From NCBI GenBank assembly GCA_023436395.1, contig JAEZJJ010000078.1:1-46572 (forward strand): a DNA stretch of 46,572 nt, written 5' to 3'. This document shows positions 42,455 through 46,572 of the stretch, one piece after another. The position numbers and the translations under genes were made by a program. The DNA is from Bacillota bacterium (GTDB lineage Bacteria > Bacillota > Clostridia > Lachnospirales > Cellulosilyticaceae). The notes below the pieces were generated by a model that saw nothing but the letters and a program-made list of their open reading frames with translations, did no database searches and had not been told where the DNA came from. Each line of letters opens with the position of its first letter. The stretch's first letter is position 1.

Positions 42455-43753
42455 CTATTTTGCTGCAGCTACAAAAGCGTCATTTAATAAATTAACAAAT
42501 TCTTCACCAGTCATATCAGAAGTAAAGAATTCTTGTGTAATAGGTGCTAAAGTAGAAGCAATACCTGCAGGCCATTTACTCATTGACCAAGGAATAGTAT
42601 TACCTTGAGCTGCAGCCTCTGCAACAGATTGAGAAATAGGATCAAGAGTATTAGAAGTCATTCCTGTAACAACTGGAATAAAACCAAATTGATCCATTAA
42701 ATAAGATGCACCGGTTTCACTAGTATATAACCACTCTAAGAATTGTTTAGCAGCCGCTTTATCTTCAGCAGGTGCATCTGTATTAACATACCATGCAGCA
42801 GGTACACTTACTGCTATCTTGTTATTATTAACAATAGGCAATGCTGCCAATCCTAAATCAAAGTTGATATCATAATCTGCGAACATTGAGTAACACCAGT
42901 TTCCTTGATGAATCATTCCTGTTTTACCTGTTGCAAAATCTCCACAGTTATTATCATATGTAATATCTACAGGGTTTGTACAATTTGTACGAATGGCTTC
43001 CATAATAGATGCAAATTCTTTAAAGGCATCAGAATCATACATTTTCACTTCACCTTTTAGAACCTGCTCTAAATATGCGTTTGGATCACTTTGTACAGCA
43101 AATGGTGTATTCAAAATATGAACAATTAAGAAGTAGTCTTCTTGTGATAAACCAAGACCGTTAATGCCTTTTGCTTTTGATTGTTCTAAATAAGAAACAA
43201 GTGCATCTGTACTTGTCAGTGTATTAATATCTACAAGATTAGAATCGTATACTAAACCAAAACCTTCTAATGTATATGGAATGCCTACTATCTTATCAGA
43301 AACCTTATCTGCCATTCCTTTACTAATATCATTTATAAAAGATAAATCACCAAGATCATCAAGATAATCTGACATCTCCACCGTTTCAGAACCTGGAGCT
43401 AAAGAGAATAATGTTGGTCCAGCACCAGTTGAAATATCGGTTTTTAAATCTGTAAAATAGCTATCTCCTGATGTTTCCCATACTTCTACCTCAATACCTG
43501 TTTCTTCAGAAAAAGCTTCTGCACATTCATTAAGCTGATTCATAATTTCTGCTTTAGATTGAAAAATAATAAGTTTTCCAGGTGTAGTTTCCTCAGTTGT
43601 AGTTCCTTCAACCTGCTCCTTTTCATTACTTACAGTCTCTGTGGGTGTACTTGCTTCTGGCACCGGTGTCTTAGAACTACAACCCGTGAATAATACTCCT
43701 GTTGTTACTACTGCAGATAATGATAATGTTGCTAATTTTTTTATACTTTTCAT
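42455..43753 (-). CDS. Sugar-binding lipoprotein of the CUT1 ABC transporter
   Basis: This is a 432-residue extracellular solute-binding protein (family 1). The signal peptide ends in lipobox LFTGC (Cys25), followed by a Thr/Glu-rich tether (to about residue 58). The folded part begins KLIIFQSKAEIMNQLNECAE and includes VWETSGDSYFTDLKTDISTG and MIHQGNWCYSMFADYD. It captures the disaccharide outside the membrane and hands it to the two permeases. First gene of the operon, it has its own sigma-A promoter and LacI-type operator upstream and AAAGGGGA before the ATG. Confidence 0.93.
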   Translation of the reverse strand: MKSIKKLATLSLSAVVTTGVLFTGCSSKTPVPEASTPTETVSNEKEQVEGTTTEETTPGKLIIFQSKAEIMNQLNECAEAFSEETGIEVEVWETSGDSYFTDLKTDISTGAGPTLFSLAPGSETVEMSDYLDDLGDLSFINDISKGMADKVSDKIVGIPYTLEGFGLVYDSNLVDINTLTSTDALVSYLEQSKAKGINGLGLSQEDYFLIVHILNTPFAVQSDPNAYLEQVLKGEVKMYDSDAFKEFASIMEAIRTNCTNPVDITYDNNCGDFATGKTGMIHQGNWCYSMFADYDINFDLGLAALPIVNNNKIAVSVPAAWYVNTDAPAEDKAAAKQFLEWLYTSETGASYLMDQFGFIPVVTGMTSNTLDPISQSVAEAAAQGNTIPWSMSKWPAGIASTLAPITQEFFTSDMTGEEFVNLLNDAFVAAAK

Positions 43754-43781
43754 TTATTCTTCCCCTTTCAAAAATATATTA

Positions 43782-43828
43782 GTAAAACGTTACACTTATA
43801 TATTAGGTTTATTTGCGAATTTTGTCAA
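43782..43828 (-). promoter_or_regulatory. Promoter and LacI-type operator of the sugar operon
   Basis: On the minus strand TTGACA (43823-43828), a 17-bp spacer and TAATAT (43800-43805) make a good promoter. The partial palindrome GTGTAACGTTTTAC (43782-43795, with central AACGTT) sits just downstream of the -10 box, where a LacI-type repressor would block transcription. It lies about 30-40 bp from the start codon. Confidence 0.7.
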
Positions 43829-43951
43829 TTGTTTTTATTATATTTTATATTTTGTATAAATATATACATTATATTTTGTCATTATTGCTCAAAATTTAGA
43901 GAAACTTAAGTAAAATACTATTTTTTTATTAAAATATGTGTTTAATTTTAT

Positions 43952-43998
43952 AAAGTAAAAAGAGGTAAAAACTCTGGTTTTACCTCTTTTACTTTACT
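43952..43998 (-). terminator. Terminator after the LacI regulator gene
   Basis: AAAGTAAAAAGAGGTAAAA pairs with TTTTACCTCTTTTACTTT around a short loop, just past the regulator stop. This insulates the regulator from the sugar operon. Confidence 0.85.
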
Positions 43999-44009
43999 TT
44001 TTATATATG

Positions 44010-44975
44010 TTATAAATCCAGTGTTGATGTCCGCCACTTTACCTTTGCCGTAATTTTAAAGCTATCGTAATCATTTCGACCTTCAATACTTTCAATGAGA
44101 TACTGAGCTGCTAAATAGCCTCTCTCATAATTGGGTATAGCAACTGTAGTCAATCCCATTAGCTTTGCCATTTCAGTATCATCAAATCCACATACACCAA
44201 TATCTTCTGGTACACGAACACCTCCTTCTCTAAATGCTTTCATGGCTCCAATCGCCATATTATCATTGGCACATACTAAAACATCAGGTAAATCATCTGT
44301 TAGCATTAGTAATTTAGCAGCTTGATAACCACTCTTTTCTCTATAGTCTCCCACATAATAATTTTCTCTTTTAAACATTAACCTATAAGCTTCAATTACA
44401 TCTTTAAAGGCTTTAAAACGTTCTATACTATCCTCGCCCTTTAATCCATTTAAAAAAGCAAATCTCTTATACCCTCTTTTGATTAATCCTTCCATAAGCT
44501 TTCGTTCTGCGGTATAATTATCAACTACAATACTCTTAATATGAGGAACATCCAATATCCGGTCTAATACAACAATAGGATAATGCTCAGATGCCTTTTT
44601 AATCAATAGCCGATCTTCACATCGACCGTCCAACATAATACAACCACTAGTAAAACTTTTACTCATGAATTTTTCACAACTTTTATTCGTACAGATAATT
44701 AAATCATAATTATTTGAATAAGCATAATCACTTATTCCTTGAATAATTTTTAAATAAAATTGCCGGTCAAAGTCAGAAAAGTTAAACATAATAATATGAC
44801 TTTTACCTGTCTTTAATGATTTTCCTATAAAATTAGGTTGATAATCCATTTCTTTACATAATTGTAATATTTTTTGTTTTGTTTCTTCCCCTACATTTTT
44901 TTTGCCATTGAGTACATTAGAAACTGTAGAAAGTGAAACCCCTGCTTGTTTGGCTATTTCTTTTATTCCAACCAT
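44010..44975 (-). CDS. LacI-family transcriptional regulator of the sugar operon
   Basis: This 321-residue regulator starts with the LacI HTH (IKEIAKQAGVSLSTVSNVLN, about 4-23), hinge helix region to about 60, and a periplasmic-binding-protein-like ligand domain (about 60-321). Segments such as SKSFTSGCIMLDGR, VDNYTAERKLMEGLIKRGYK and DIGVCGFDDTEMAKLMGL are typical. It is transcribed as a separate unit just upstream of the operon and in the same direction. Its probable target is the AACGTT-centred site at 43782-43795; the inducer would be the imported sugar or a derivative. GGAGGAG precedes the ATG. Confidence 0.94.
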   Translation of the reverse strand: MVGIKEIAKQAGVSLSTVSNVLNGKKNVGEETKQKILQLCKEMDYQPNFIGKSLKTGKSHIIMFNFSDFDRQFYLKIIQGISDYAYSNNYDLIICTNKSCEKFMSKSFTSGCIMLDGRCEDRLLIKKASEHYPIVVLDRILDVPHIKSIVVDNYTAERKLMEGLIKRGYKRFAFLNGLKGEDSIERFKAFKDVIEAYRLMFKRENYYVGDYREKSGYQAAKLLMLTDDLPDVLVCANDNMAIGAMKAFREGGVRVPEDIGVCGFDDTEMAKLMGLTTVAIPNYERGYLAAQYLIESIEGRNDYDSFKITAKVKWRTSTLDL

Positions 44976-45055
44976 TCCACTCCTCCATTCTTATTTTTAA
45001 ATATTTTAAATAATTATAATTATTGTAACATTTTTTTGGATTATAATATATATGA

Positions 45056-46347
45056 TTAGAACCCAAAAACAGGTGTTTTTGAAGATTTATTGAAGTTATA
45101 TGCTCCAATCTTGAAGCTAAACCAGAATTTTGAGCGCAAAAGGCCTCGAACTGGTATAGAATCCACTTGGTATTTTCTTCTAATTACCGAAGGTATTCCT
45201 TCTACACCAGCTCTCTTATTAGTCAGCTGTATATACTCTTTTGTCTGCATTTCTTTTCGTAGTTTGTTATTGCTATAAGCTTCGTTAGAAAACTTAACAC
45301 TATAACCCTTTTTTCTTTCTTGGCAGAGCATTTGTTACGAAGAGGACTGTTTTCACATTGTTCATTTTTAAATTTGGCAGTATGACTAATTTTACTAAAG
45401 TAGCTCATTTGATGTTTTTCTTTATAAGCACATAAGGTAACTTTCTTACTTTCTTCATCTACTTCAAATTCTGAATAAGCTACTTTATCTGATATTTGAG
45501 CTTTTTCATCAAGCTGACTTGGTTTTAATTCAACGCCTTTCTCTTTAACTTTTTCATTCATTTTATGAGAATAATAGGCACGATTATCTAGAATATTTGT
45601 ACCTTCGCAGTTATCAAGTGTATCAATAAGATTTTCTCTAAATTTTATATCTGAATATGTACTAGGCTTAGGATCATAATGTTTTATAACTCCAGCCTCA
45701 TCATTGAAACTATCTACAAGTTTTGCAACATATCCTATGTTACCCGTATACTTCTCACGATATGTTGCATCTGGAACACTTGGATTTTGAAGAATTTCAG
45801 AATTAAGTTCTTTTCCTTGCTTGGCAATAACAACATCCTCTACACTTTTTTCTGTTTGTTCCCTTAGTAGACGTGATAAAAGTTGGTAAGCTTCAGTATG
45901 CAAAATTTCATTATTTAGGCTTAAACATGTTTGCTCTAATAGTGACGAATGTGATAATAGTCATTCAAGCTTGGTTGCTGCATCTTTATCTCTGGTTTTG
46001 TAGATGGTTTCGTTTTTATGACCTCCTTTAAATAGCACTGTAATTCTTGAGACACAGAGGTAGATATAGTTTTGTTAAGCTTTTTGATAAGATTTAAATT
46101 AACTGTATAAACAAGTTCAATCCTTGATAATTTTTTGCATGAAGAACTAATCATCATAGAATCCATGCGAAGCATTTTACCATCATTGCTGTATAAAACC
46201 TGAAGAGGTTCTTCATTTATTATTGAAAAAACATACTTATTAAAAGGGGATGCCCAGCTTTTTTTCTAGATTTTGACGAAGATATTTAGGAAGTGTGAGT
46301 GCTGGATCTTCCAGTATAATTTGCTGAGTATTATTCTTACGAAACAT
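45056..46347 (-). pseudogene. Decayed IS1182-family transposase
   Basis: Pieces of one transposase lie in three frames. The N-terminus begins at ATG 46347 (MFRKNNTQQIILEDPALTLP); after an A7 run near 46260 the frame shifts to SWASPFNKYVFSIINEEP and MLRMDSMMISSSCKKLSR; this ends at 45936. A second piece begins with LLEQTCLSLNNEIL and runs to an A6 run near 45310, where the frame shifts again to the conserved end NKRAGVEGIPSVIRRKYQVD and VRGLLRSKFWFSFKIGA. The family typically has an intact 450-560 aa gene, so an internal deletion around 45940 is also likely. Function is lost as sequenced. Confidence 0.82.
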
Positions 46348-46370
46348 AGGTGTTCCCCTTTAAAATTTTT

Positions 46371-46410
46371 CTTTAAGTATATCATATTTTCTTTAAGTAT
46401 ATCATATTTA
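46371..46410. repeat. 20-bp tandem duplication upstream of the transposase
   Basis: CTTTAAGTATATCATATTT occurs twice head to tail (46371 and 46391). On the minus strand this duplicates a TATGATATAC box that could be a -10 region of the transposase gene. Confidence 0.8.
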
Positions 46411-46572
46411 TATGTAGTATTAAAAACTAGATTTTTTGTAGGCCAATCATATATGTTTCCATATCGCTACGCTACGCTTGCGACACAAACAGTTACATGA
46501 AAAAGTTGCATTCTTCTTACTTTGGTAGTATTATTTGCGTGGAATAGTAATACACTACAGAGCACGGGTATA
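46411..46572. other. Unassigned right edge
   Basis: I see no supported gene. A short plus-strand frame (to about 46500) has no ribosome site or family resemblance. The outer inverted repeat of the insertion sequence may be here but was not recognised. Confidence 0.4.

Noticed and set aside
45295..45325. Programmed -1 frameshift in the transposase at an A6G run
   Set aside because: The zero-frame codons do not match the X-XXY-YYZ phase, and the gene has another break and a deletion, so decay or a sequence error is simpler.

Overview
The window looks like a chromosome segment of a low-GC, anaerobic Clostridia-type Firmicute. The evidence is AT-rich sequence, strong AGGAGG-type ribosome sites, glutamine synthetase type III, hexameric glutamate dehydrogenase, a DUF6514 protein, a B12-binding radical SAM protein of the DUF4080 kind, and a class A penicillin-binding protein with a Pro/Thr tail. 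A relative of Lachnospirales such as Cellulosilyticum is my best guess, from protein style only.

Layout. (1) 1-5092: one end of an integrated phage-like element, all on the minus strand: tyrosine integrase, small HTH regulator, Gam-like protein, Sak4-like ATPase, ERCC4 nuclease, SSB-like protein, primase, and a helicase running off the left edge. (2) 5093-11598: housekeeping genes yebC, yigZ, a DUF6514 protein, a degenerate PfkB paralogue coupled to hflX, and glnN. (3) 11898-18351: PBP1A convergent with a pcrA-like helicase / 51-aa membrane protein / VanW cluster. (4) 18463-25865: a TPR protein and GT4 glycosyltransferase (plus strand), convergent with nth and a radical SAM gene, then a repeat-containing lipoprotein, an HD-GYP protein and gdhA. 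(5) 25988-31665: a YkuD-like protein that has lost its catalytic Cys, a tRNA-Tyr/tRNA-Phe pair followed by a duplicated tRNA-Phe 3' end, a phosphoesterase, a cytoplasmic BMP-domain protein with a ParB-like N-terminus, and two exported or anchored small proteins. (6) 31979-37520: a small protein, a second tyrosine recombinase, an FNT transporter, a ribbon-helix-helix/coiled-coil protein with a 50-bp palindrome upstream, and a chemoreceptor with an octapeptide-repeat N-terminus. (7) 37720-44975: an alpha-glucoside uptake and phosphorolysis operon with its LacI regulator. (8) 45056-46347: a decayed IS1182-type transposase.

How the genes work together. The sugar operon is the clearest pathway: a binding lipoprotein and two permeases import a glucosyl disaccharide, a GH65 phosphorylase makes beta-glucose-1-phosphate plus glucose, and beta-phosphoglucomutase gives glucose-6-phosphate. 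No transport ATPase is present, so a shared one is implied. A LacI repressor upstream probably acts at an operator just downstream of the -10 box of the binding-protein promoter. glnN and gdhA give two routes of ammonium assimilation.

The least explained items are the RHH/coiled-coil gene with its palindrome, the catalytically altered YkuD and PfkB paralogues, the ParB-like/BMP fusion, the octapeptide repeats in the chemoreceptor, and the integrase leader hairpin.
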